The notes under the pieces were generated by a model. That model saw only the letters and a list, made by a program, of their open reading frames with translations, was not told where the DNA came from and did not search any database. Source: Pelecanus crispus (taxonomy: Eukaryota > Chordata > Aves > Pelecaniformes > Pelecanidae). Taken from it: DNA of 64,000 nucleotides. A program made the translations under genes and the position numbers. Shown here piece after piece: positions 12,593 to 22,847 of the stretch. The stretch covers positions 24,098,728-24,162,727 of the forward strand of contig NC_134676.1 in NCBI RefSeq assembly GCF_030463565.1, in the 5' to 3' direction. The stretch's first letter is position 1. Each line of letters starts with the position of its first letter.

Positions 12593-13246
12593 TTGCCCTT
12601 ACACAACAGATATGGGGCTCTGGAAGTTGAGGGCCAGGCAAGTGGGGAGGGAGGTAAAGGTGAATGTCTAGCCAGAGGGCTGCCGAGGGCGAGTCAGTCA
12701 CCCCCATGGATTACAATTGCCCCTGTTAAGAAAAAAAGGAGGGTAACTGTTGTAGGCAATTCCCTCCTGCAGGGAACTGAGGGCCCAATCTGCCATCTGG
12801 ACCCATCCCACAGGGAAGTCCGCTGCCTCCCTGGGGCCCGGGTTAGGGACATTACTATGAAACTGCCTGATCTCATAAGGCCCTCCGATTATTACCCGTT
12901 GCTTGTTGTACAGGTTGGCAGTGATGAGATGACAGAGAGAAGTCCTAAAGCAATCAAAAGGAACTTCAGGGCACTGGGGCAATTGGTTGCAGGATCAGGA
13001 GCACAGGTAGTGTTTTCCTCAATCCCGTCAATGGCAGCGAAGAATGCTGAAAGGAATGGGAAAACTCACCTGATTAACAGGTGGCTCAGAGGCTGGTGCC
13101 ACCAGTGGAATTTTGGTTTTTTCAATCATGGGGAGGTTTACACGGCACCAGGCCTGCTGGCAGCTGATGGAGATCAGCTGTGTCCAAAGGGAAAAAGAAT
13201 TCTTGTCCATGAGTTCGTGGGACTCATTGAGAGGGTTTTAAACTAG
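12593..13246 (+). pseudogene. CR1 ORF1, SGNH-esterase domain, N-terminally truncated
   Basis: 217 open codons covering the SGNH-hydrolase-like part of CR1 ORF1. It parallels the 138-4750 copy: MPLHNRYGALEVE, REVRCLPGARVRDIT, LIRPSDYYPLLVVQVGSDE, LRGWCHQWNFGFF and an end at GLIERVLN followed by TAG. The nucleophile block reads VGNSLLQG where the other copy has GDSL, so the Asp before the Ser is Asn here. The zinc-finger and coiled-coil N-terminus is lost by 5' truncation. ORF2 starts within a few bases of this stop, the normal CR1 arrangement. Confidence 0.8.
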
Positions 13247-13248
13247 GT

Positions 13249-14472
13249 TTGAAGGGGGAAGGGGATATAAACGGGCTCACTAATGAGGAGCCCAGGGGCA
13301 GCATGGCAATGTCAGGGGTGAAATCGATAGCCTGGCTCAAATGCATCTACACCAATGCACGTAGCATGGGCAACAAACAGGAGGAGTTGGAAGCCCCTGT
13401 GCAGCAAGACAGCTATGACATAATCGCCATCACAGAAATATGGTGGGACGACTCTCGTGACTGGAGTGCTGCACTGGAGGGCTATAAGCTCTTCAGAAGG
13501 GATAGGCAAGGAAGGAGAGGTGGTGGGGTGGCTCTGTATGTTAGAGAGTGTTTTGACTGTATAGAGCTCGACAGTGGTGATGACAAGGTGGAGTGCTTGT
13601 GGGTAAGGATGAGGGGGAAGGCCAACAAGGCAGAAGTCCTGCTGGGAGGCTGCTATAGACCACCCAACCAGGATGAAGAGATAGATGAAGCATTTTGTAA
13701 GTGGCTGGCAGAAGTCTCACAATTGCTAGCCCTTGTTCTCGTGGGGGACTTCAACTTGCCAGACATCTGCTGGAAATACAACACAGCAGAGAGGAAACTG
13801 TTTCAGAAGTTCCTAGAGTGTGTGGATGATAACTTCCTGATGCAGCTAGTAAGTGAGCCTACCAGGGGAGGTGCCTCACTTGACCTGCTATTTGCAAACA
13901 GAGACGGACTCATGGGAGATGTCATGGTCAGAGGCCGTCTTGGTCTTAGCAACCACGATATGATAAAATTCTCAATTCTTGGTAATGTAAAGGGGAGGGG
14001 CAGCAATACCATTACCATGGACTTCTGGAAGGCAGACTTTGGCCTCTTCAGGACGCTGGTTGGGAAGGTCCCAGGGGAGGCAGTCCTAAAGGGCAAAGGG
14101 GTCCAGGAAGGCTGGGTCTTCTTCAAGAAGGAAATCTTAAGGGTGCAGGAGAGGGTTATCCCCATGTGCCATAAGGCCAACCAGTGGGGAAGACGACTGG
14201 CCTGGCTGAACAGGGAGCTTTTGCTGGGACTTAGGCAAAAAAGGAGAGTTTATCACCTTTGGAAGGAGGAGCAGGCAACTCATGGAGAGTACAGGGATCT
14301 CGTTAGGTCACACAGAGAGAAAATTAGAAAGGCAAAAACCCAGCTAGAACTCAGTCTGGCCACTGTTATAAAAGATAATAAAAAATGTTTCTACAAATAC
14401 ATTAACAACAAAAAGAGAGCCAAGGAGAATCTCCATCCTTTGCTGGATGTGGGGGGGGAACATTGTCACTAA
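13249..14472 (+). pseudogene. CR1 ORF2 5' half: APE-type endonuclease
   Basis: 407 open codons with no ATG at the frame start (it opens at TTG, as the region follows ORF1 directly). Endonuclease landmarks: CIYTNARSMGNKQEEL, AITEIWWDDS, VGDFNLPDICW, and SNH in place of the usual SDH in LGLSNHDMIKF. The last is a change at a catalytic Asp, which would be expected to weaken nicking. The linker continues through [10 protein letters not shown]. The frame is lost at an 8-G run (14451-14458), where a 1-nt slip moves the rest of ORF2 into the frame opening at 14447. Confidence 0.85.
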
Positions 14473-16104
14473 GGATGAGAAAAAGGCTGAGGTACTTAAC
14501 GCCTTCTTTGCCTCTGTCTTTAATAGTCAGACCAGTTATCCCCAGGATATTCAGACCCCTGAGCTGGAAGACAGGGACAGGGAGCAGAATGAAACCCCTA
14601 TAATCCAGGAGGAAGCAGTTAATGACCTGCTATGCCACCTGGATGCTCTCAAGTCTATGGGGTCAGAAGGGATCCACTCGAGAGTATTGAGGGAGCTGGC
14701 AGAGGAGCTTTCCAAGCCACTTTACAACATCTATCAGCAGTCCTGGTTAACAGGGGAGGTCCCTGATGACTGGAGGCTTGCCAGTGTAACACCCGTCTAC
14801 AAGAAGGGCTGGAAGGAGGACCTGGGGAACTACAGGCCTATCAGCCTGACCTCGGTGCCAGGGAAGATTATGGAGCAGTTCATCTTGAGTGCTCTCAACA
14901 GGCATGTGCAGATCAACCAGGGGATCAGGCCCAGCCAGCACAGGTTCATGAAAGACAGGTCCTGCTTGACCAACATGATCTCCTTCTATGACCTGGTGAC
15001 CTGCCTAGTGGATGAGGGAAAGCCTGTGGCTGTCATCTCCCTGGACTTCAGTAAAGCCTTTGACATGGTCTCCCATAGCATTCTCCTAAGGAAGCTGGCA
15101 GCTCATGGCTTGGACGGGCATACTCTTCACTGGGTAAAAAAATTGTTGGGTAGCCGAGTCCAGAGAGTAGTGGTGAATGGAGTTAAGTCCAGTTGGCGGC
15201 CAGTCACAAGCAGTGTTCCCCAGGGCTCAGTGCTGGGGCCAGTCTTGTTTCATATCTTTATCAATGATCTGAATGAGGGGATTGAGTGCACCCTCAGTAA
15301 GTTTGCAGATGACACCAAATTGGGTGGGAGTATCGATCTGCTCGAGGGTAGGATGGCCCTGCAGAGGGACCTGGACAGGCTGGATCGATGGGCTGAGGAC
15401 AACTGTATGAGGTTCAACAAAGCCAAGTGCCAGGTCCTGCACTTGGGTCACAACAACCCCATGCAATGCTACAGGCTTGGGGAAGAGTGGCTGGAAAGCT
15501 GCCTGGCTGAAAAGCACCTGGGGGTGTTGGTAGACAGCCAGCTGAACATGAGCCAGCAGTGTGCCCAGGTGGCCAAGAAGGCCAACAGCATCCTGGCTTG
15601 TATCAGGAATAGTGTGGCCAGCAGGAGCAGGGAAGTGATCATACCCCTGTACTCAGCACTGGTGAGGCCACACCTGGAATACTGTGTCCAGTTTTGGGCC
15701 CCTCAATACAAGAAAGACATTGGGTTGCTGGAGCGTGTTCAGAGAAGGGCAACAAAGCTGGTGAAGGGTCTGGAGCACAGGCCTTATGAGGAGCAGCTGA
15801 GGGAACTGGGGTTGTTTAGTCTGGAGAAGAGGAGGCTGAGGAGAGACCTTATTGCTCTCTACAACTACCTGAAAGGAGGTTGTAGTGAGGTGGGTGTTGG
15901 TCTCTTCTCCCAAGTAGGTTAGCGATAGGATGAGAGGAACTGACCTCAAGCTACACCAGGGGAGGTTTAGATTGGATATTAGGAAAAATTTCTTTACGGA
16001 AAGGGTAGTCAAGCATTGGAACAGGCTGCCCAGAGAGGTGGTGGAGTCACCATCCCTGGAGGTGTTCTAAAAATGGGTAGATGTGGCACTTTGGGACATG
16101 GTTT
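14447..16104 (+). pseudogene. CR1 ORF2 3' half: reverse transcriptase
   Basis: 491 open codons (to 15922) with the LINE RT blocks in order: [35 protein letters not shown] (first catalytic Asp), [16 protein letters not shown], and the FADD box ([10 protein letters not shown], about 15298-15325). After them come the thumb and C-terminal CR1 region ([12 protein letters not shown]). A frameshift near 15915 (GTAGGTTAGCGATAGG) ends the frame early. The remainder ([16 protein letters not shown]) continues in another frame to a stop near 16068. Only two disruptions in the whole ORF2 besides missense changes suggest a fairly young copy. The same frameshift is present in the copy at 22171. Confidence 0.88.
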
Positions 16105-16172
16105 AGTGGGCATGGTGGTGTTGGGTTGATGATTGGACTGATGATCTTAGAGATCCTTTCCAACCTTAATGG

Positions 16173-16341
16173 TTCCTAGTTTTTACTTTCATTAAAAAAT
16201 AATCCAGCCACCAAGCCAGGAAACATGAAATTATTACTCTACCCTTAATTGTTTTAGTGGTGGACTTGGTAGTGTTAGGTTAATGGTTGGAGTGGATGAT
16301 AAAGGTCTTTTCCAACCTAAACAATTCTATGATTCTATGAT
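16173..16341 (+). repeat. Non-CR1 segment plus second CR1 3' tail (composite 3' end)
   Basis: About 80 bp of AT-rich non-CR1 sequence (CTAGTTTTTACTTTC ... ACCCTTAATTG) is followed by a CR1 3' end (GGTTAATGGTTGG ... TCTTTTCCAACC) with an octamer tail to 16341. The identical arrangement with the same non-CR1 segment is found at about 22678-22847, so the two copies share a source that already had this composite end. Confidence 0.85.
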
Positions 16342-16345
16342 TCCC

Positions 16346-19300
16346 CTTCAAATAGCAGGACCAAGGGAATTTTTCAGGGCTCAAAGTTCAGCAGCATGAG
16401 TGCTGGTTTTTGCACAGGTCCTCCATTCCTTTTGCAGTGACTGTTCCAATTTCGGTAAGATACCGAGGCACTTGTAGCAGCAAAATTGTCTAACCTTCTC
16501 AGTCATGGAGATCATTAAGCGCTGGCAGACACTTGTATATCACCACAGTCTGTATTTTATCAGTTGCATTTAACAAGCTATTTGCAGCTTCCTAGTTTCC
16601 TCCAGCATGTTGCATATTCCTTCAAATTAGAGCATTGAGAGCCAGAATTGCTGACAGGTTTGTTCACTGCTCCTACCAACAATTTGCAGAGATTATAAGC
16701 CTGTCAGAAATATGTCATTGGAGATTTAAGGGATTGCTTTCTAGAGTCATTCTGAAATGACATTTAATGTGCAGATAGCTTTCCATCATACTCTCCCACC
16801 CAAAAAAGCAGTACAGTATGTACAGTAAAAGTATGCTGTATTTACAGAAAAAAAAAAGCAGTATATTATGAAACATGTTTGTGAAGAAATATATATTTTT
16901 CATGCAATTCTACTAATACATATATTTATTTTGAGGCTGCAACTTTTCTTGTCATTCTCCTCCTGTCATGAGTGGTATAGAAAAGGATCACCCACCAGAC
17001 TGGGAAAGCATCACATATATATGAGTAACAGGCTCATGGATCTAGCTTACACTGGCTATAGCAAGGAAAAACAAACATATATCTCAGAAACTGCAGTTTG
17101 TTGTGCTGCATTCCTGTTATGCAGAAATATGAACATGACCCATCCAGAGGCTCCTTTGATAACAAGGTTCAACAGCAGGAAATACCTACAGAGCAAATAC
17201 TGGTTTCAGCTAAGCAGTATAGTAGTAACATAACTAACATTCAGATGGACTTAAGTTTTAATGGTGACTTCTTCTATGGTAGCATATACCTAACAGCCTC
17301 TTTTATTTAGAAGTTAAAAGTAAAAAATTAGTGAAATAATAGAGCAAAAGACACCCTCAAGTTTTATCAAATGGAAAATCACTAGCTAAAAATGGCCTGG
17401 TTTTATGTCCTTGTCCCTATACCAAAAAGCTCCACCTCAAAGTCAGGATTCTATAGCAAGAAAAGTGAGAACTCCTCAAAATTCTTTTTGCTCTTGTCAA
17501 TCTATTTTAGACCACAATTCTGGCAGCTGTACAATGCATTTTAAATGAAGGGGTATGAGGCATTCAAGAATGGTGGTATCATTTTTTCATAAGCTGATGC
17601 TGTTTGGTTGAAAACTTCAACTGTACATGTGTGACTGTCTTGATCTATTGTTCCACCACAGCAAAGGGCAGTCAGCCACCAAGAAGCAGCTGGGTTAGAA
17701 CAGGAATTAATTCCTTAATGCCTAACCGGATAAGAGTCTTAACCAGCAAGGTTCCTCATGTCCTTTGTATGAAAACACAGTGCTCACAATTCGTTGTAGG
17801 AATGATAAATAAGATCAACTTCTTGGATTAGAAAATATATTCGCAGGGCTACATGATGCTCTAGGAAAGAAAGAGCATCAGGGCAAGGGAGGGGCTGTTC
17901 AGAAGAAGGCTGCAGGTTTGGGCTGAATGGATCTGAAGCATGTCTGGAGGAGACACTAGGTTTTATCCATACCCGTGGCCTTGTGAGATACATGTTTATT
18001 CACTTTCCTGCCTAGAGAGGAACAGTGCTTTTAATCTTGCTTTGTTGCCTGTATTGGTAATTTTATTTAATTGTTGGTGTGTTTTTTCCTCAATAGCTGT
18101 GCTGCTTTGGGAGGTAGTCTTAATTTTATGCATGTAATTCTCAGCACCACCACCTTCTGCAGTTACCAAGTACACCCAGCCTTTCTCTTTATCCCTCTAT
18201 CCACATTTTTCTTTCATCATATACTGGAGTAGTGATGTGGCAGCTACATCTTTTTTATCCCTTTTTTTAGCTCTATATTTTGTCCAAACAAAGAACTGAT
18301 GAGGAGTGTGGGTTTGGGTTGGTTTTTTTTTTGGTCCTGGATTTTTTTGTGTGATAAATCCTCGGGTGTTTTCACATAAGGATATTTCAAAGTATGTAAG
18401 TAAATGTTTTCTCCTGAAGTTAGTGAAAACTTCAGAGGCAATGAGGTTAGCCTGGGCAAGCCTGCAGCTTGATCTCCCGTGGAGCTACTGATAGTAAAAA
18501 TGAGCATTTTAATTGCTTCTGATTTTCCTGCCCCTGCATGTATCTCTATCAGAATGATCCCTACTCAGAAGACAGCATTATTGGGTGTTAATTATTGGAA
18601 AAGCAGCCCAGGGACAACCAGGCAGAGTTGAAGGGCCAAAAAGTCATACACATACACAAATAACTTTGAACTACAGATCTATATTTTTTATTCTTGACTT
18701 AACGTTCATGTTTGAACTATGGTATGCTTTTTAACATGCGCATCTTAGGAAGTATAACAATAGAAGCTTGCAAATTTTAAGAAAACAAAATATTCATATC
18801 AAATCTTCATTGCAGGAGAATGTTGTTGAACTCTAAATTTTCTCCCTATCATATATCTCAAGACAATAGTTTGATCTGTCTGATTTCTAAAACACAAAAG
18901 AGGAAGCAAGCATCCACCACCCTTTCTGTCTTCTCCCACTCCCTCCCTCCATGCATACAAGTGGTTTTAAGCTCTAGACAGACCGTGTGCTGTTCTGTGT
19001 CAGTAAATATTTATCCAGTTTTCTTCTGAGGTATCTAAATGCATTCTTAATCCTAAACTCCACACCTATCAATAGCAAGGGAATCTAGGTCCATCTCTTC
19101 CAGCTTGCTTCCATCTTTGAATAAAATTTACACATTATGGTACACTACAATGTGACATTTATTTAGAATAGAGCAAGCTGATTAAACATATAGATCATCC
19201 CTACAGCTCTAATCAGATACCTCCTCTTCAAAATGCATGTTTTTATGACTCAGCCTCAAGTCTAAGTGAACAATACACACAACACTGAGTTTCTAAAATT

Positions 19301-20797
19301 CTTTGTGCTCCTGCAGCTAGTGAAAGCTCAAGTATTATCTGCTGTGCATAAAGATGTGAATAAATTGCCACAGCTCAACCTCTTCTCACTGAGTTTGAGT
19401 AATTACTTTCCCAATTAGTCACTATAAAGCATTGCTAAAGAAAACTGTATTACATGGTATTTATGGACAACATAAGCACACATGATGCTTTGCTGTAGAT
19501 GAAAAATGGAAGGCAAATACAATAAGCCTCTCCCTTTGATTTAAGGATAAAGCTTGTATAATACAGTTTCCCTAATAACAGGGCAGAGGTAGAAAGTACA
19601 GTGTTCAATGATAATGGGTTTCTTTATGGAACAGATAGATTTTAGCAAATGTTTTTGATGGAACAGTGGGGTATTTTACATGGCAGGAAGTCCCAACCAT
19701 GAGAAAGGCATGAGTGAAGCAGTTAAGAGTTCATGAAAGGTTTCATTCCAAGCTGTGTGAAGTAAAAAGAACTAGTGCTGTGGGTTTACCAGATATTGGA
19801 ATGGGCTCAAAAAGAGCAAATAAAGGAGAGTGAAGAAGAAGCAGGAGACATGGTGCCATACAACCATGTCTATGGGGAGAGACAGATTCTTTGGTTAACC
19901 TCAGTGGAACTATGACACAACAAAGTTGTTACAATTAAAACTTTATTTCAACCTGGACCCTCTGCAGATCAGGTCTTTTTACAAAACTAGTATCTAAGAC
20001 CCTCTGCAGATCAGGTCAACCAGCAAGAAGAGTAACGTTAATAAAGCAATATTCAAAAAAGGACAGTAAAAATTAAACTGCTGTATTACCTCTTGGGAAT
20101 TTAAAAGTAGCAAAAGAGAGCTTGAGTGCAGTTGCAGTCTCCAAAGATGCAGGCAAAGATGCCCACAATTACTTCTTTTGGTAGTGCCAATGCACACTGC
20201 TGTGTCCTGAGACCCTAATGTCACCTGTCTCTCCCATCTTCAACATGTTGGTTTTTATGTTGAAGGAAGAGCTGGTTAGCTCAGAAGAGGATTTACAACA
20301 TTCCAGGACTGGATGTCCTAGGTGTGGTTACCAAAGGGGTTTAAGACATGATAATATCTGTTCAGCCATTTTTCTCTTTCAAAGAACGCAAGCACTATTC
20401 TCGTGTTACAGCATGGGACGGAAGACACAGCAGTGAAACACGAAAAGGAAATTAAGCACTTGCAGTCACACCTCAGGATCAAAAGCCTGGAGAGAGCAGG
20501 CTGTGTAACCACAGCAGACAGAGCTCAGCATCAATGCAGACTTCCTTAATGGCCTCTGTGGTTCTGCCTCTCCTGTTACTGCATTGCTCTCCCTTGGCTG
20601 CCAGCAGCCAGACAGCAAGCCATATTGGTGTTGTGCCTGGTACCCTGCCCAGTGCCACCCTCAGCCACTGTGAGCTTCAGCAAAGACCCTCCTGAAACCC
20701 CAGCAGGTCTTGGGCCATGGCTGAAAGCCTAGCGCTGCCTGGGATGCGGCATAGCTGAAATTCCTCTTCAGCCTTTGAACTGGGATGGGAGCAAAGG
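16346..20797. other. Unique AT-rich intergenic sequence
   Basis: No gene or transposon recognised. Small features only: an A-rich run near 16848-16858, a T-run near 18322, and a 20-bp exact direct repeat (ACCCTCTGCAGATCAGGTC with one further base) at 19956-19975 and 19998-20017, separated by 22 bp. Confidence 0.5.
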
Positions 20798-21346
20798 TGT
20801 CCTGGTTTTGGCTGGGACAGAGTTAATTTTCTTCCTAGTAGCAGGCATAGTGCTGTGTTTTGGATTTAATTTGAGAATAATGTTAACAATACAGGATGTT
20901 TTAGTTGTTGCTAAGTACTGCTTATGCTAGTCAAGGACTTGTCAGCTTCCCATGCTCTGCCAGGTGCACAAGAAGCTGGGAGGGAGCACAGACAGAATAG
21001 CTGATCCAAACTGACCAAAGGACCAATACCATACCATATGATGTCATGCTCAGTATATAAACTGGGAGGAGTTGGCTGGGAACTGTCTGGGTGTCAGTTG
21101 GCTGGTGGGTGGTGAGCAATTGCATTGTGCATCACTTGCTTTGTGTATTACCATAAGTGTTATTATTACATAGTTATTATTACTACTACTATTTAACTTT
21201 ATTTTATTTCAGTTATTGAACTGTTCTTATCTCAACCCAGGAGTGTTTCTCACTCTTCCAATTCTCTCCCCAATCCCACCGGGGCAGGGGGAGTGAGCGA
21301 ACAGCTGTGTGGTGTTTAGTTGCTTAGCTGGGGTTAAACCATGACA
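20798..21346 (+). mobile_element. Solo LTR, ERVL-like, with 5-bp target duplication
   Basis: It begins TGTCCTGGTTTT and ends CCATGACA, and is flanked on both sides by AAAGG (20793-20797 and 21347-21351). A perfect 5-bp target-site duplication fits an ERVL-class (class III) insertion. A TATA box (TATATAA, 21054-21060) lies within, so the LTR sense is plus. No internal retroviral sequence is attached, so it arose by recombination between two LTRs. The homologous LTR at 28181-28752 is a separate insertion. Confidence 0.88.
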
Positions 21347-21351
21347 AAAGG

Positions 21352-22170
21352 CCAGGAGCAACCCCAGTGCAAAGCTTGCATTTTTACTGCTTATTTGCTT
21401 CAGTTGTATTTGTGTGATACAAGAAACCTATGCAGAGCTGCCTGGTATGCCTTGACAGTGGGAGACATGGTTGTGAAGGATCATGCCATCGATGGTGTCA
21501 GAGGACTTCACGATAGCATTTGCACAAAAGATTGGAAAAATAGTCAAAGAAGCGGCACTGATTGGTTGATGATCTGCTGCTGAATTCCTATTTAAAATGC
21601 TGGTCCACCTTTCAAATGCTTCCCTCATGTGCTGCATCCCATTTTGCTTAGTGAATGAGAAGTGTTTCAAGATACTACTCAAGTGCTTTTTCTCAGCAAG
21701 CTAAATGCATTTTGCTTGTGATTGAGAAAGCCTATTCCAACCTCTGGCAGGAAATGACCAGAGCTGTAAAGTCAGACTGGGTAGAAAAGAAAGAAATCCT
21801 TCTCATATTCAATAAGCCCCTAACTGCAGTTCATCCACAAAAAAAGCAAATCAGAAATTAGTTTCTTTTCAATTGGAGCCCACTGCATATAGCCATATGA
21901 GCCTTGGTGCTCCACGTCTAATAAATAATCCTTGGTATTTAGATCTCATGGAACAGTTTATCTGTCTGATCTATCTGCATCTTCTTATGATCACTGGTTT
22001 CTTTAAATGAGAAAAAATATCAAAATATCCAGCCAATGAGAAACCTTTTGTTTGTTTAAGTTTCAAGCAAAAATTGCAGCTTTACTCTTTTAATTTTATT
22101 GAAGAATTTACACAGCTTATTTCCCTTGATAGATCAGTTTAGTCTGTGATGAATCCACTATATTTTTAAA
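21352..22170. other. Unique intergenic sequence
   Basis: AT-rich, no recognisable gene or repeat between the solo LTR and the CR1 copy. Confidence 0.5.
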
Positions 22171-22847
22171 GCACCTGGAATATTGTGTCCCATTTTGGGC
22201 CCCTCAATACAAGAAAGACATTGGGTTGCTGGAGCGTGTTCAGAGAAGGGCAACAAAGCTGGTGAAGGGTCTGGAGCACAGGCCTTATGAGGAGCAGCTG
22301 AGGGAACTGGGGTTGTTTAGTCTGGAGAAGAGGAGGCTGAGGAGAGACCTTATTGCTCTCTACAACTACCTGAAAGGAGGTTGTAGTGAGGTGGGTGTTG
22401 GTCTCTTCTCCCAAGTAGGTTAGCGATAGGATGAGAGGAACTGACCTCAAGCTACACCAGGGGAGGTTTAGATTGGATATTAGGAAAAATTTCTTTACGG
22501 AAAGGGTAGTCAAGCATTGGAACAGGCTGCCCAGAGAGGTGGTGGAGTCACCATCCCTGGAGGTGTTCTAAAAATGGGTAGATGTGGCACTTTGGGACAT
22601 GGTTTAGTGGGCATGGTGGTGTTGGGTTGATGATTGGACTGATGATCTTAGAGATCCTTTCCAACCTTAATGATTCCTAGTTTTTACTTTCATTAAAAAA
22701 TAATCCAGCCACCAAGCCAGGAAACATGAAATTATTACTCTACCCTTAATTGTTTTAGTGGTGGACATGGTAGTGTTAGGTTAATGGTTGGACAGGATGA
22801 TCTTAAAGGTCTTTTCCAACATAAACAATTCTATGAATCTATAATTC
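22171..22847 (+). mobile_element. 5'-truncated CR1 copy carrying the composite 3' flank
   Basis: About 98% identical by eye to 15672-16341. It includes the C-terminal RT region (open 22226-22423), the same frameshift (GTAGGTTAGCGATAGG), the same 80-bp non-CR1 segment and the second CR1 tail. It starts abruptly at CACCTGGAATATTG inside the RT domain. It is not a tandem duplication of the locus, because sequence on both sides differs from that around 12.6-16.3 kb. Confidence 0.9.

Larger units (their letters stand above)
12575..16172 (+). mobile_element. CR1 LINE, long copy, plus strand
   Basis: A CR1 of a second subfamily (tail type GATCTTAGAGATCCTTTCC). It contains the C-terminal part of ORF1 (12593-13246), all of ORF2 (13249 to about 16104, with few disruptions) and a 3' UTR. 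The zinc-finger part of ORF1 and the 5' leader are absent, so it is 5'-truncated. The usual octamer tail is missing at 16172. Instead about 80 bp of non-CR1 sequence follows, and then a second CR1 3' end (to 16341). The same arrangement recurs at 22171-22847. Confidence 0.9.
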
